A stretch of DNA of 64,000 nucleotides from Magnolia sinica (taxonomy: Eukaryota; Streptophyta; Magnoliopsida; Magnoliales; Magnoliaceae): contig NC_080583.1 in NCBI RefSeq assembly GCF_029962835.1, positions 930,001 through 994,000 of the forward strand, written 5' to 3'. Position 1 is the stretch's first letter, and the number at the start of each line of letters is the position of its first letter. This document shows, one piece after another, positions 21,227 through 32,560 of the stretch. The notes beneath the pieces are model-generated. The model had not been told where the DNA came from. It saw nothing but the letters and a program-made list of their open reading frames with translations, and did no database searches. The position numbers were made by a program, and so were the translations under genes.

Positions 21227-22421
21227 TATGAGGGCGACCTCATGGGAACTTTTCCCATGAGGTCGAGCTATGTGGGCCCACTGTGATGTGTGTTGAAGAT
21301 CAACACCATTAGTCAGATACACCTGTTGTAATAGATGTCTTAAATCAAGTCTGTTATTGGGTCTGTTGATGCAATCGACAGTCTGTTCGATATCACATTC
21401 AATGGCATTGAACAGTTCTCGATCCTATCGATGTTTTCTAAATTTTCTTTTGTTGGTCGCTCGACTAACTGCACACTTTTTTAATATCATTGATGAGTGT
21501 TCAATGCCATCGAGAATTTTTCGAAAAATTATATTTTGTCTCTGGACAGTTGAGGTGTTAGTTCAATGTCATCTATGAGTGTTCGATAGCATTGACGGGT
21601 TAGTGGTCTTCGATAGCATCGATAGATTATGCAAAGATTTTTTGCAAAACTATGAAATTGCGGGATTTATTTCCGATTTGTTTGAGATTCTTTCCTAAGC
21701 TATATATATGGGTGTAAACGGTATTGAGAGGTATTCTAATGGTTTTCTAAATAGTCCTAGGATTTCAAAGAGGTGTAGCAAGGGTGAAATTTAATGTTGT
21801 TCGAATCAAGTAAGCATTCACTTTTTTTAATTTCCACTTTCATAATAATCATCTATCGCTTTGTCGAGTGGTTTTTTCTGAAAGGGTTTTTTCACATTAA
21901 AATTCTTGTGTTCTCTTTGTGTTTGCTTGGTGCTTTTGGATTGCTATCCTAGATCCATCTCTGTGTGCTTCCATGATCCCCCAATAGTGTCATTTAATGG
22001 TGGTCCATGGGGTTAAAAATCAAGTCAATCCATGATTTGGGTGGGCCACACCACATACAACAATTGAGAAGGGTTACCCTCCCATTAAAACATTCATAAT
22101 TATTTATTAGGCCCACTGAGCTGTGATTCATAAATCCAGACCATCCATTGCATGTGTTCCACTTGAATGAGGGGTCAGACCAAGTTTCAGCTGCATCCAA
22201 AATTCAAGTGGCCCCACCTAAGTGCTTTTATAAATTTTAAACATGTCATCGCATAGTATTAGATGGTATGGCCCACATGAGTTCAGTACATGGGTGATTT
22301 TTGGGATATCCTGTAGCCTAAAGGAGAACCATCGAATGCACGATGTTGATCTTCAGCACACATCACTGTGGGTCCCACACATCTGGACCTCATGGGAAGT
22401 TCCCATGAGGTCGACCTCATA
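21227..22421. mobile_element. Family C element with palindromic ends, split by an LTR
   Basis: The left end TATGAGGGCGACCTCATGGG and the inward-read right end TATGAGGTCGACCTCATGGG form a terminal inverted repeat that continues through GAACTT, CCCATGAGGTC and further in (TGATGTGTGTTGAAGATCAA against the complement of TTGATCTTCAGCACACATCA). Each end also holds a subterminal palindrome of GACCTCATGGGAA with TTCCCATGAGGTC. The interior matches 35720-36185. A 663-bp LTR-like sequence occupies 21324-21986. No transposase frame is present. Confidence 0.7.
21324..21986 (+). mobile_element. Copia-type solo LTR-like sequence
   Basis: The start TGTTGTAATAGATGTCTTAA and the 3' half match the Copia LTRs at 29448 and 32561. 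Shared 3' landmarks are GGTGTAGCAAGGGTGA, GGTTTTTTC, TTTGCTTGGTGCTTTTGG and ATTGCTATCCTAGATC. It ends CCCCCAATA instead of CCCCAACA, and no primer binding site follows. The 5' third is different: it repeats GTTCGATAGCATCGA-like words in place of the CTCGACCGGTCGAG words. No clean 5-bp target duplication was found. Confidence 0.6.

Positions 22422-22424
<3 letters not shown>

Positions 22425-22461
<37 letters not shown>
22425..22461. repeat. (GT)n microsatellite
   Basis: About 37 bases of TG alternation starting at the right end of the family C element, followed by a short GA run. Confidence 0.95.
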
Positions 22462-22462
<1 letters not shown>

Positions 22463-22464
<2 letters not shown>

Positions 22465-24845
22465 GAGAGAGAGAAAGGTCGAGCTCATTGTACACACACA
22501 TAGAGAGGAATGCTCACCTGCGCACCTTAATTCTTATGTGAGCGCCTGTGCACACCTTTGCACACATGTTTTAGGCACCTAACCTGAATCGTCCACGTGA
22601 AGATAACTTGTAATATTAGACTATTTAGGATATAATGAGTGAAGATAACCTCGTTTCAACATTGAGGGCTTGGTATCGATTCTTAAGTGAGGTGTGGCTA
22701 ATATTGGAGTGTGTCTACTAAAGTGATAACCAATAAAAAAATATTGGACCATTTAAGGGTCGCTTATAAGTGGTCAGCCACTTTGATGTGACCAGGTGGA
22801 TCCCACATCAATAGTGGTGAATGTAAATTTTATAATAAAGGTTGGGTCCGAAGGAATTTAAGTCGACAGCAAGTGATCTTTCTTATGGACCCCCACTGTG
22901 AGAGATTAGTCAATTAAAGGTGGGCCCTACCATTGTGATTAGTATATTCAGTACTTGATTTTATTTAGATGACTAATATGAAGTTTTAATTTGATTCAAT
23001 ATGCACATTTGATGGAATCATTTTTGCTAGAACCAGGTAAGTGATCCCAACATGTTTCATTTCCATTAGAATTAAAGTAGTTTGATACGCTTGTATGTTT
23101 AATATGGTGTTGCTATTATGTTCTATTACTTGATTTGATTTGACGTATTAAGGTAGACCTATCGTTGATTGGATTCATGATTTAATTTAATGTATTAATA
23201 CAACTCATGATCTCATTTGTTATATGGACGAAACTTATGAATTGATTATTGTACTGATGTTATTGGTTAGTCCAAAAATTATGCTGATTTTAAAATGAGA
23301 ATCAGAATAATATAATTATGCATTCAATGTCTCCATGCACAATCAATGCATGTATTTCTGAAGAATTTTCCTGAATGGTTTACTTGGTACAATTGTTACT
23401 AGATGTCCACCATATTAGTGGAAGTCTATTTAAAGAGTAGATGTGTGCCTTACGCATGTCTACCAAAATGGTAAAAGTCTGCCAATGGGTAGATGTAGGT
23501 TGACGAGTTTCCAAGTCAAGCAAGTTGACGATTTTCCACTTAATGCATTCACACATTTATGCATTTGCATAACATTTACATTCTACTTCTATTTTATTAT
23601 ATGATTGATTGTTGTTTTATTTTAATTTTGATGCGCTGAATCATTTTGAGAATTCTCACTATGCCTAACCAACTTATCTTATATTGATGAAAAATCGTAC
23701 ACATGTGACTAAGGTTAAATCATTAGCTCAAGAACAGAAGGACATAATCAAGTTAAAAAATGACCCATAGGACACACGGCCTTACCTATTATAGAAATAA
23801 TTAGCTACTTTGGATTAAGATTTTATTTTATTATTTTGAAATATGTTGGATATGACTTTATTAATTGTTGGACTAGTTACTTGTCCTTTATTTGAATAAG
23901 ACTTTGAATGGATGAGTCCTTAGTTGAATTATAAAAAATTGATTGGAATGGATATTAGTTTTGAATGCATGGATTATAAGTATGTTTGAATGTAGCTTAG
24001 ATTTCATAATAAGAAGATCCGAAATTTCACTCGTGCGAATGTATTAAATTAGATTATATACATTTGGTGTCTAAGTCACAACGTGGGTCTCAGGTACCAA
24101 ATAGGTATTTGATATTTAGGCTGTGACAAATAGTGTGGATAAAACATATGCATCAATGTGGGGCTCGCAAATGTAATGAATTTTAAAATCCACCAAAAAT
24201 CCTGCCATATCTACTATTAAGATTAGATGAAATTTGCACAGGACTAAATGCAATTCCATATCACCTAATCCTACATTCCAACTAGGCTTGTAAATACATA
24301 CGTGGATACATAAAGAGATATTGTTGCTTAGCTGCCTTGAGAGATTGAGAAGCGTATTTGACTAGGAAGCTCGAATATGGAGGCCGAGGGGATAACTATG
24401 GAACTGTAGAAAGGAAGGATATGCTTCAATGACAAGAACAACACAATGCATTTTCTAGCTCTCTAATCCGAGCATCTGATAGGCCGTCACTTTTTGTCAA
24501 ATTTCCATGTGGGCCACACCTCATCATAAGCAATTGTCTTTGTTATTGAGATGAGCCCATCCACACACTCATGACTCCCTGCCATATTTCTTTCCTCCAA
24601 AAATCGAAAGACGTCTTTTCTTATTTTGCTCGAAGTAACATGTGCACGTTCTGTGCACTGATACACTTCATACTAAGAATAATTCAGCTTTCATTTAACC
24701 CATCACCTGCATGAAAATGCTCCATTTCTAGTTCTAGTGCTTATATTTGGGAATACTTGATTTTCAAGAATGTCAATGGGGGATACTCTTGTATATGAAA
24801 TGTGCCAAAAAGAAAGTGATGTGCAAGTGTCGGGTGGCACGACAC
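22463..24845. other. Gene-free stretch, possible LTR relic
   Basis: AT-rich, with no coding region. About 23340-24126 has an LTR-like composition with repeated GGGTAGATGTAGG-type words and ends AGGCTGTGACA, but no matching partner or start was found in the window, so an LTR call is not made. Confidence 0.35.
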
Positions 24846-25419
24846 TGACGTGGGGAAGGACGTAAGGTTGAGCACCATCTTCCTCGAGGATAGTTGTTTT
24901 GAATCCATGGAACTTTGAATCCACGGCAAAAAATCGTGAACATACAAATAATATTCATGAAAAATTGTAAATTGATTGATGATCGAAATAAATGAGCCTA
25001 CAACCCTTTAAATAAGGATACCAAGCCTTGGAAGAAGTGTCATATGTAGCTTAGCCATGTTATTTTCCTAATTTTTATAAACATTTTTCATGTTGGACAC
25101 AACTCCCAAAGCCCAACAGATAAAGAGTTACCATCAAACTAAAACTTAATAAAAATAGTAAAAACAGAAATAAACGAAAAATTTGACAGTCGATCTAATA
25201 GAATCTTGCAAATTTGGCGTGGGTAACCCAGCAGAGCCAGGTTAGTTGGCTAAATCAGCTCGTCCCACTCCAAAATCATATGTACTATGCTAAGTAACTC
25301 ATTCAGGTTTGTGAGATACGTATGTTTTAAGATTCTGACAGTCTTGATGACTTTTGCCTTAGATTGGGCCTTCCCTAGTCAATTGTAACATGAAAGTGTT
25401 TGTGACCCACTCTATATCA
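24846..25419 (+). mobile_element. Solo LTR, family L
   Basis: Starts TGACGTGGGGAAGGACG and ends CTCTATATCA. Flanks GACAC (24841-24845) and GGCAC (25420-25424) match at 4 of 5 bases. It is 574 bp, shorter than the 709-bp copy at 4050 through internal deletions. No internal retrotransposon sequence adjoins it. Confidence 0.75.
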
Positions 25420-26315
25420 GGCACACATGTGGAAGATCCTGACTATTAATCAGGAATGCTCCGTAGTGGTGTGCCTTACTCCAAAATTCACTCATCAAGT
25501 GGGCAATGGACAATTGGATGGTGCTTTTATCTTTTTCCCCTTAAAGACAAGATTTTAAATATTATGTTAGAATTTTTTTATTTAAAAAAAAAAAAAAAAA
25601 CCACAGATGGTTATAAAAAGGATAACCATTGGTTCACATTGAATGTGCACATGCGGCCCACTTGAAGGATGGACCAGCTGCCTAATTTTTAGGCTGGCAT
25701 GAATTCGCCAATGGACCACTCTTGTTAGTGCTATCAATGGGCCCAGCTGGCCAATTAAGATTTGGGTCTGGACTTGGCCAGAGTATTAGGCTTGAAGGCT
25801 GGACCCAACTCCAAATTGTTTAATCATTTATCTAAAGCATTTATGTAATATATATACCTATTTAATTATCATTTACTATTTTTTAGTAATTGAATGTCTT
25901 AAGTTGGCCAGTTTTTAAGTTTGAATTAAGTGGCATTTGGATGGTAAGTTATTTAAGTAACTTATGCCTCGAGGAACATATCTTAGTTTCCACTTACTAA
26001 GGTAAAGTAATTAAGCAATTTTACGTTTAAAAAATGCTTGAAATTCGTAAACCCATTGTAATGTTTGTGTGACATTCAATTCAAAGGTTAACTATGGAAC
26101 ATCGTGTTATGATCATCACCAAATTATCAAGGCAATCCAGAACTCAAGTGGGCCGTAACACAAGAGAGAAGGGATGGACAATAGTACCATAGGAACCTCC
26201 TTAGAGCCTACCATGTTGTTTATATTCCATTTGCGTCTATTAGATGTGAATAACCTCCTTGGGACCAATACCCAATAATCAAGGTGATCCAAAACTCAAG
26301 AGTTAGGCTTTAACA
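25420..26315. other. Gene-free stretch with GGGCCC-type fragments
   Basis: Contains an A-run at about 25582-25600 and scattered family A words such as AAGTGGGCC near 26146. No gene or complete element is supported. Confidence 0.5.
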
Positions 26316-26665
26316 TTGGGGCCCACCTTGATATATGCATTGTATATCCATGACGTCCATGTGTTTTGCTAGCTTATTTTAAAGCACGATGCTAAAAATG
26401 AAGTGTATACAAATTTCAGGTGGACCACACCATAGGAAACAGTGGTCATTGAATACAGACCATTAATGAAAGGAAAAAAAAAAACAAATATTAACCTAAT
26501 CCATAACTTTTGTGGTCCACATAATGCTCAATGGTCAATAACCACTGTTTCCTATGATGTAATTAATCCACTTGAAATTTATATCAACTTCATTTGTGGT
26601 ACCGTACCCTAAAATAAGTAGGCAAAACAAATGGATATACAGTTCATATACGGCCAGGGTCCCAC
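26316..26665. repeat. Family A palindromic element with reduced loop
   Basis: The left arm GGGGCCCACCTTGATATATG runs to GTGGACCACACCATAGGAAA. The right arm runs from CACTGTTTCCTATGATGTAA through TCCACTTGAAATT to AGGGTCCCAC. The central loop is short compared with the 433-bp copy at 18040. Confidence 0.7.
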
Positions 26666-26957
26666 CCACATCACTAGCTGCAGGTCGCAGCCAAGTCACG
26701 CTCAGTGTAAGAAATCAGTCCTAAGGATTCCTGTACGGGAGAATATTTATGTGGCGAACTTCCAATGCTAGTTTTGCACCGTTTAAAAAAAGTGGTGATT
26801 CTTCAAACGTAACCATGCCCTAGCGCCACCTAAGACTAAGCTCAGCCTCAGGCCTAGCATGAACATTCCGTGCCAGTTTCGGGCTAGTTAGTTTCACCCT
26901 ACTACGGGCACGTGCCAGAGTTTTAATTTTCAGGCCAGGCTAGATCAGGCCTTGAAA

Positions 26958-27115
26958 GGTTTCAACGGTGGGAGTCACTGTACTCCTTGTTTCCTGTAAC
27001 GTGGCCCACTTGAACTTCTAATTTGCTCCATTATTTTTTGTACGTGCCATAAAATGAGCTTTCAAAGCAGATGGATGGTGTGGATATAAAAAATATACAT
27101 CACAATGGCCCCACA
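26958..27115. repeat. Family A, right half only
   Basis: Begins at TTTCAACGGTGGGAGTCAC and continues through CGTGGCCCACTTGAACTTC, GATGGATGGTGTGGATA and ATACATCACAATGGCCCC. The left arm is missing. Confidence 0.65.
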
Positions 27116-27322
27116 TTGCCCCAATTTTCTAGTGTTAGTGTTGCATGATTTAAAAAGATTCTTCAAACGTATCATGCCCTAGTGCCACCTAAGACTAGGC
27201 TACTCTAACAGTCCATAGCGGTTTCAGGCTATTTAGTTTGGCCCGGAACGGGCTTGTGGTTGGGTTTCAATTTGCGGTCCAGGCTCGGAATGAAGCGGAT
27301 TGCGTGGTGTGCCACACACTAT

Positions 27323-27412
27323 GCAACCTCGGTGGTGTCTCATCAAGTTCTGTCAGCACCACCATGAGCAACCTCGGTGGTGTCTCATCAAGTTCTGTCA
27401 GCCCCACCATGA
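27323..27412. repeat. 45-bp tandem duplication
   Basis: Two adjacent copies, at 27323 and 27368, of GCAACCTCGGTGGTGTCTCA followed by TCAAGTTCTGTCAGC. They lie at the left tip of the next family A copy. Confidence 0.9.
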
Positions 27413-27775
27413 TGTGTGTTTTATATCCACAATGACCATCCATTTTGGGAGATCATTTTAGGCAATGGGCTTTAAAATGAGGCAGATCTAAAGGTCAAGT
27501 GGACCACACCACATAAAGTAGTGGGGATAATGAATGCCCACCGTTGAAATCTTCTTAAGGCCCACAAGACAAAAATATCAGCTTAATCCAACACTTATGA
27601 GCCCCCAAGAAGCTTTCAATGGTAAGCATTTAATCCCCACTACTTTTTTACGGTGCATTCTATTTAAAGTTTGTATCTATCTTTTTTTTTTTTTAAGCCC
27701 AAATACTAAAATGATCTCACAAAACGAATGGACGGTGTAGATATAACATATACATCATAGTGGGGTCTATAGAAC
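27407..27775. repeat. Family A palindromic element
   Basis: The left arm CCCCACCATGATGTGTGTTT runs through CAAGTGGACCACACCACATA. The right arm is diverged (GGTGCATTCTATTTAAAG) but keeps GAATGGACGGTGTAGATATA and ATACATCATAGTGGGGTC. A T-run at about 27683-27696 interrupts the right arm. Confidence 0.7.
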
Positions 27776-28127
27776 TTAGTTCGGTGGTGCGTGGCACACA
27801 CGCAATCCGCTCCCGGCACGGACAGGCCTTGGTCCGTTGACAGCCTTACATCTTACACAAATGCACCATGTTGGCACGTGTGGGTAGCTAACCATCTCTG
27901 ATTTTTTGCAAATATCATGTGATTAAGGTCTCTGTCAGTGCATTTTTCTTCTAAATTTTCGGCTTTGAACCAAAATCATGCGTCCGTGTCCCTATAACAC
28001 TAGGTACACCTTCAACAGGATTTCTGAATCCATAGCCTCTTTTTCCTCCTGCCTTTCTCCGTGAAAGATCGTTTAATGAGGCACGGCAACCTTCTGTCCG
28101 TCGCGGATAGCATCTTGAGTAAACGCT

Positions 28128-28568
28128 GTTGGGCCCACCGTGATGTATGTGTCCTATCCATGCCGTCCATTGTTCTTATCAGCGAATGTTAGTGCATGAG
28201 GCCAAAATTGAAGTATATACAAAGCTCAAGTGGAACACACCATAGGAAACAGTGGGGACAATGTCATCTACAGTGGAAAGCTTCTTGTGGGCTACAGAAG
28301 TTTTGGATCAAGCTGATATTTGTGTTTTACGGACCTTCCTCCGAGCAATCTTATGAACAGGTTGGATGACATATAAACATAACATTGGACCCTAGAAATG
28401 TTTCAACAATGGACGTCATTATCCTCACTTTTTTGTGTGGTGTGGACCGTGTGGTCCACTTGAGCTTTGAATATGATTCAATTTTGATTTCATGAACCAA
28501 AATGATCTGAAAAATTGCATGGGAGGCGTGGATTAGACACATACAATATAATGGGCTCCACATAGCAC
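28128..28568. repeat. Family A palindromic element, full length
   Basis: Left arm GTTGGGCCCACCGTGATGTA and AAGCTCAAGTGGAACACACC; right arm GTGTGGTCCACTTGAGCTTT, then GGCGTGGATTAGACACATAC and AATGGGCTCCACATAGC. One of the best-preserved copies in the window. Confidence 0.8.
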
Positions 28569-28591
28569 ACTTAGCAGTCCGGATCCTCCTT

Positions 28592-28622
28592 TTCTTCTTC
28601 TTCTTCTTCTTCTTCTTCTTTT
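28592..28622. repeat. (TTC)n microsatellite
   Basis: About ten TTC units immediately right of a family A element. Confidence 0.95.
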
Positions 28623-28689
28623 TGTAAAAAACATAGGGAGTGGAGTAGGTGTGGCCCCGGCCTCACCCGAGACGGTGCAACCCTTACCG

Positions 28690-28930
28690 TAGGGCTCACT
28701 TTGAGAGATTTATTCTATATCATGTCCATCCCTTTTTTCAAATCATTTATGGGTTAAAGCACAAAAATGAAGCATATACGAAAATCTCAAATAGGCCATG
28801 CTATGAGGAACAAGAGTGATTGAATATTCCTCCATGAAAAGAAAACTTCATGAGGCCTAATTTAATGTTTTCTAATGTTTATTTTTCCTCATTTTTCATG
28901 ATGAAGAGGAAAAATATTATCAACTTTGTT
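28690..28930. repeat. Family A, left-half fragment
   Basis: Weak match: GGGCTCACTTTGAGAGAT, CATGTCCATCCC and GAAGCATATACGAAAATCTC in family A order. The right arm is missing. Confidence 0.45.
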
Positions 28931-29079
28931 TACATCCATTTTTTGGTGCCCTAACATGGACTAATTAAAGGTCGCCACGTGTAGACATCATGATATTGCA
29001 ATCGGCGAAAAACATACTTTCACTGCTCGTTTCCTTTGGCGATACTTATTCTTTCATAAATACAAAAGCACAAGCCCTT

Positions 29080-29181
29080 ATGCTTGCCTTTTGGAGAGCG
29101 AATTATCACATATCATATAACCACGGTCAAATGCTTGCTTTTTGGAGAGCAAATCGTCACACGCTACGTGACCACGTTTAG
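29080..29181. repeat. 51-bp imperfect tandem duplication
   Basis: Copies at 29080-29130 and 29131-29181 share ATGCTTGCNTTTTGGAGAGC and ACCACG. The short open frame across them shows no recognisable domain. Confidence 0.75.
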
Positions 29182-29447
29182 TGTGCTCATCAATAAGGCA
29201 ATGTGTCCTCTATAACTATAAGAGACCCTCCGAATAACAAATCTTATCACAAATCTAGTAATGATTTTCTTGATAAGATCATATCTTACAATCCTTCCAA
29301 AATAGGACATCTTCCCAAAGATATTTGGAGAGATTATGGCATTCTAGAATTATTCAAAGATCTGAAAATCAAACTGGTGTCCAAGAAAACCTATCCACAA
29401 CTCGAACCTCAGATTAGGAGAGACCATCATATCATTCGGGTTGGGTT

Positions 29448-30043
29448 TATTGTATACAAATGTCTTAATTCTGTTTTTCCTAGGCAGCTCGACCGGTCGA
29501 GGGCCTGACTCGACCAGTCGAGGGTCCACTCGACCGGTCGAGGCCCGCTCAACTCGAAGTGCGGTGAGTTCTGTCTTTTAGTATTCTGCGTTACTTGACC
29601 AATCGAGGGGTTTGTTCGACCAGTCGAGAACCTACCTCAACTAGTCAAGGGTTACGCAAATTGGATGCGGATTTTGCGCGGACTGCGTAAAATTGAGGTG
29701 GTTTTACAAGGTGTGGAATGAGAGTTTCCTAAACTATAAATAGGGGTCATTACGTCTATTGTAGGGTATTCTAAGGCTTTTTAAAGGGGTTCCAAGGGTT
29801 CCTAAAAGGGTTTTAGGGTTATCAAAGGGTGTAGCAAGGGTGAGATTCGAGGTTTTTCAAATCGGGTAAGTCCTCTCTCTTTGTAATTTCTATTTTCATA
29901 GTAGAATTATGTTGCTTTGTGCCGTGGTTTTTTCCTGCAAGGGTTTTCCACGTTAAATCTGTGTATTCTCTTGTTTGCTTGGTGTCATTAGATTGCTATC
30001 CTAAATCTAAATATGTGTGATTCCATGGCACAAATTCTCAACA
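29448..30043 (+). repeat. 5' LTR of the Copia element
   Basis: Ends CTCAACA, followed directly by the primer binding site. TATA box TATAAATAG at 29735-29743. The first third holds at least six CTCGACCGGTCGAG-like palindromic words between 29488 and 29650. The last third has GGTGTAGCAAGGGTGAGATT. Confidence 0.9.
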
Positions 30044-30045
30044 AG

Positions 30046-30057
30046 TGGTATCAGAGC
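30046..30057 (+). other. Copia primer binding site
   Basis: TGGTATCAGAGC, complementary to the 3' end of initiator methionine tRNA, two bases after the 5' LTR. This is the standard arrangement for plant Copia elements. Confidence 0.9.
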
Positions 30058-30251
30058 AATCGTTGGGGCACAGATGTGAATTTGAGGGATTAGTAATAAT
30101 GGGAAACACTGGGTTCCTTAATCAAGTAAGGCGAAGATGATGCTCTTGAGGAACGAAAGTTTACTGTGACTGATGATTAATGGAATACTCTTGATTAGAA
30201 GGCTTTATCATCGATCCGTATAGTCTCGGGGATAAGGTTCTTTACAACGTC

Positions 30252-30860
30252 ATGAGGGAGAAAACTGTCACTAAGTTATGGGCGAAGTTAGAGGATGTTT
30301 ATGCGAAAAAAATTTCTGAAAATTGCCTACACTTGAAGCGGCAGTGGTATAACTTCAAGATGGAAGATGGTGGAGATCTGGAGGCTCATATCAGCAACTT
30401 CAATAAATTGGTTTGTAAATTGCTGGATATGGAGGAAGTGATGAAAGATGAAGAACAAGCATATATGTTGCTGAATTCTCTTCCAGCGTCTTATGAGTCA
30501 TTCAAGGACATAATGTGCTCCACGAATAAAATTCTGAGTGTCGACACCGTTATCTTAGCCCTTCAAGGGAAAGTCATGAGAAAACTTAACGTCGACATGG
30601 GAATATCTTCTGATGTAGTGGTTACAAGAGGTAGGACTTCTAAACAAGGTACATGTTTTTCAAGTTCTAGATTCAAATCCAAGGGCAAGGGCAAGGGAAA
30701 GGTAAAGTGCTGAAAATGTGGGAATGAAGGACATGTGAAGAAGGATTATGAAAATCCGAAATCAAAAAGAGAAGATTCTGAGGCTTCGTATAGGGAGGCC
30801 AATGCTGCCACTCAAATGGATCGAGTGGATGTAATGGTGATGTTTTGTCTGTGTCAACGA
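30252..30860 (+). pseudogene. Copia gag remnant (UBN2-type with broken zinc knuckle)
   Basis: The open frame 30252-30713 gives MREKTVTKLWAKLEDVYAKK, then HLKRQWYNFKMEDGGDLEAH and LLNSLPASYESFKDIM, which are family-typical Copia gag segments. Past the stop at 30711-30713 the zinc knuckle continues as KCGNEGHVKKDY. The stop falls inside the C-x2-C, and the last cysteine is Tyr. Upstream gag codons before 30252 are also interrupted by stops. Confidence 0.85.
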
Positions 30861-30884
30861 TCAAACGACCGTACGATGATCTTA

Positions 30885-31320
30885 AGGACGAGTGGATGCT
30901 AGACATAGGGGCATCTTTTTACATAACTCATCATCGGAGTTGGTTCACCAGTTACAGGGAGTGCGATGGTGGATAGGTGTTTATGGGCAATGACATTGCC
31001 TGTAATGTTGTGGCTATTGGTACAGTGCGTATTAAGATGTTTGATGGGACAGCATACCCTGACTGATGTGAGGCACGTTTCTGACATGAAGAAGAATCTG
31101 ATTTCTCTTAGTGCACTTGAAGCAATGGGCTGTAAGTTTACAAGTATTGATGGTGCTCTTAAGGTATCTAAGGGGGCATGGGTAATCATAAAAGTGCAAC
31201 GACTCGGTAACATGTACAGGTTGATCAAGAGCACTTCAAAAGGTGAAGCCGCAGTGGCTGTAGCAGAATCCACCTATGCATGTGTGTGGCATGTGGGGCA
31301 TGTCCACATAAGCGAGTAGG
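30885..31320 (+). pseudogene. Copia protease and pre-integrase remnant
   Basis: WMLDIGASFYITHHRSWF near 30894-30948 corresponds to the Copia protease active site, with the usual DTGA changed to DIGA. A stop and frame change follow. HVSDMKKNLISLSALEAMG (from about 31076) and GAWVIIKV continue the normal order of a Copia polyprotein. The integrase core is not found downstream. Confidence 0.75.
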
Positions 31321-31404
31321 GCATGAAGGCTAAGATGCGCGGACAGATATACAAAGCAGGTGAAGCAGCCACTTGTGTAAAGAATCACTCAACATAATCA
31401 CGGG

Positions 31405-32090
31405 ATATGAACAAGGTACATGAATGACTCCAATGTCGCGGGGGATTCATCCTCTATTCAGATGACTCTAGATGAGCCTGGTGCTAAGAAGTGGAAGGTG
31501 ACTATGGGCGATGTGATGGACTTGTTGTACCAGACCGACATATGGGAGTTGGTGGAATTTCCAATGGGCCGGAAAGTGGTTGAATGCAGGTGTATCTTCA
31601 GGAGGATACAACATAGACATAGAGCGAGGTTGGTGGTGAAGGGTTATATTCTGAGAGAATGGATTGACTTCTCAGAGATATTCGCACTGACGGTATAGCA
31701 GGTATCTATTAGATTCATGATTAGCGCTGGTTGGCCAATGCGATCTTAAGCTGGAAAGTCTGCACTTCTGTATGAGAAATTAGAAGAGCAAATATACATG
31801 AAGCAACCAGAGCGGTTCGAAGTTAAAAGGGCTGAGAAAAAAGTTTGCAGGAAGTCATGGTTCGATCTGTCACCTAAGCAATGGTTTGATTCATTCATGG
31901 TGGGTTAGGTATTGTATGTTGTTGGCATATAGATCACTAACTATGACATGTCTGAAATCAATGTACTAAAGACTAGGTTAAGTGGGACATTCAGGATGAA
32001 GGATCGGGAGGCTACAAAGATGGTTCTCAGCATTGAGACTGAAAGAGGAGTAAGCTTTGGTTATCGCAGGTAGAATACCTTGGGTAGGTA
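31405..32090 (+). pseudogene. Copia reverse transcriptase remnant
   Basis: The frame from about 31420 gives TDIWELVEFPMGRKVVECR, then HRARLVVKGYILREWIDFSE, matching the start of RVT_2. EKLEEQIYMKQPERFE follows in another frame after stops, then LKTRLSGTFRMKD. The YVDD catalytic segment is absent. Several nonsense codons and frame changes show it is dead. Confidence 0.8.
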
Positions 32091-32560
32091 TTGATCAAGG
32101 ATGTGATAAACCAGGCAAAGTCGGAGAGCGTTCCTTATGTGTCTCTCCTCAAGTTTTTCTCAGGACATATCCCAAAACAGATGAGGAAAAGCAGGATATC
32201 TCATGAGCCTTATTCGAATGCGGTTGGCAGTTATACCATAGTCTAGATTAGACTTGTTATTTCATAGGTTATCGATATTGTGAGCAAATACCCAAGTAAG
32301 CAATATTAGGTAGCAGTGAGATGGTAAGAAGATTACGTTTTTCCTTTTGAGAAGTCAAGAGCAAAGGTAGTTGAGCACGTGGATTCTGATCAAATAGACA
32401 TGCTCTCGTAGATCGTTCTTGTAGAGAAGTTGAAGTTATGTGCAACTTCTTTGGACTTGGCGATCGTAGAAAAGAATGACGGAGTGTGCACGAGAAGCTA
32501 TGATGTGATACAGAGATAAGAGAAGAGATCAGGAAGCTACATGGTTAAAGATTGAAGATA

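Noticed and set aside
28990-29508. Frames of 63 and 101 residues left of the Copia element
   Set aside because: The first crosses a 51-bp duplication and the second runs into the 5' LTR; neither has family motifs or a supported gene structure.
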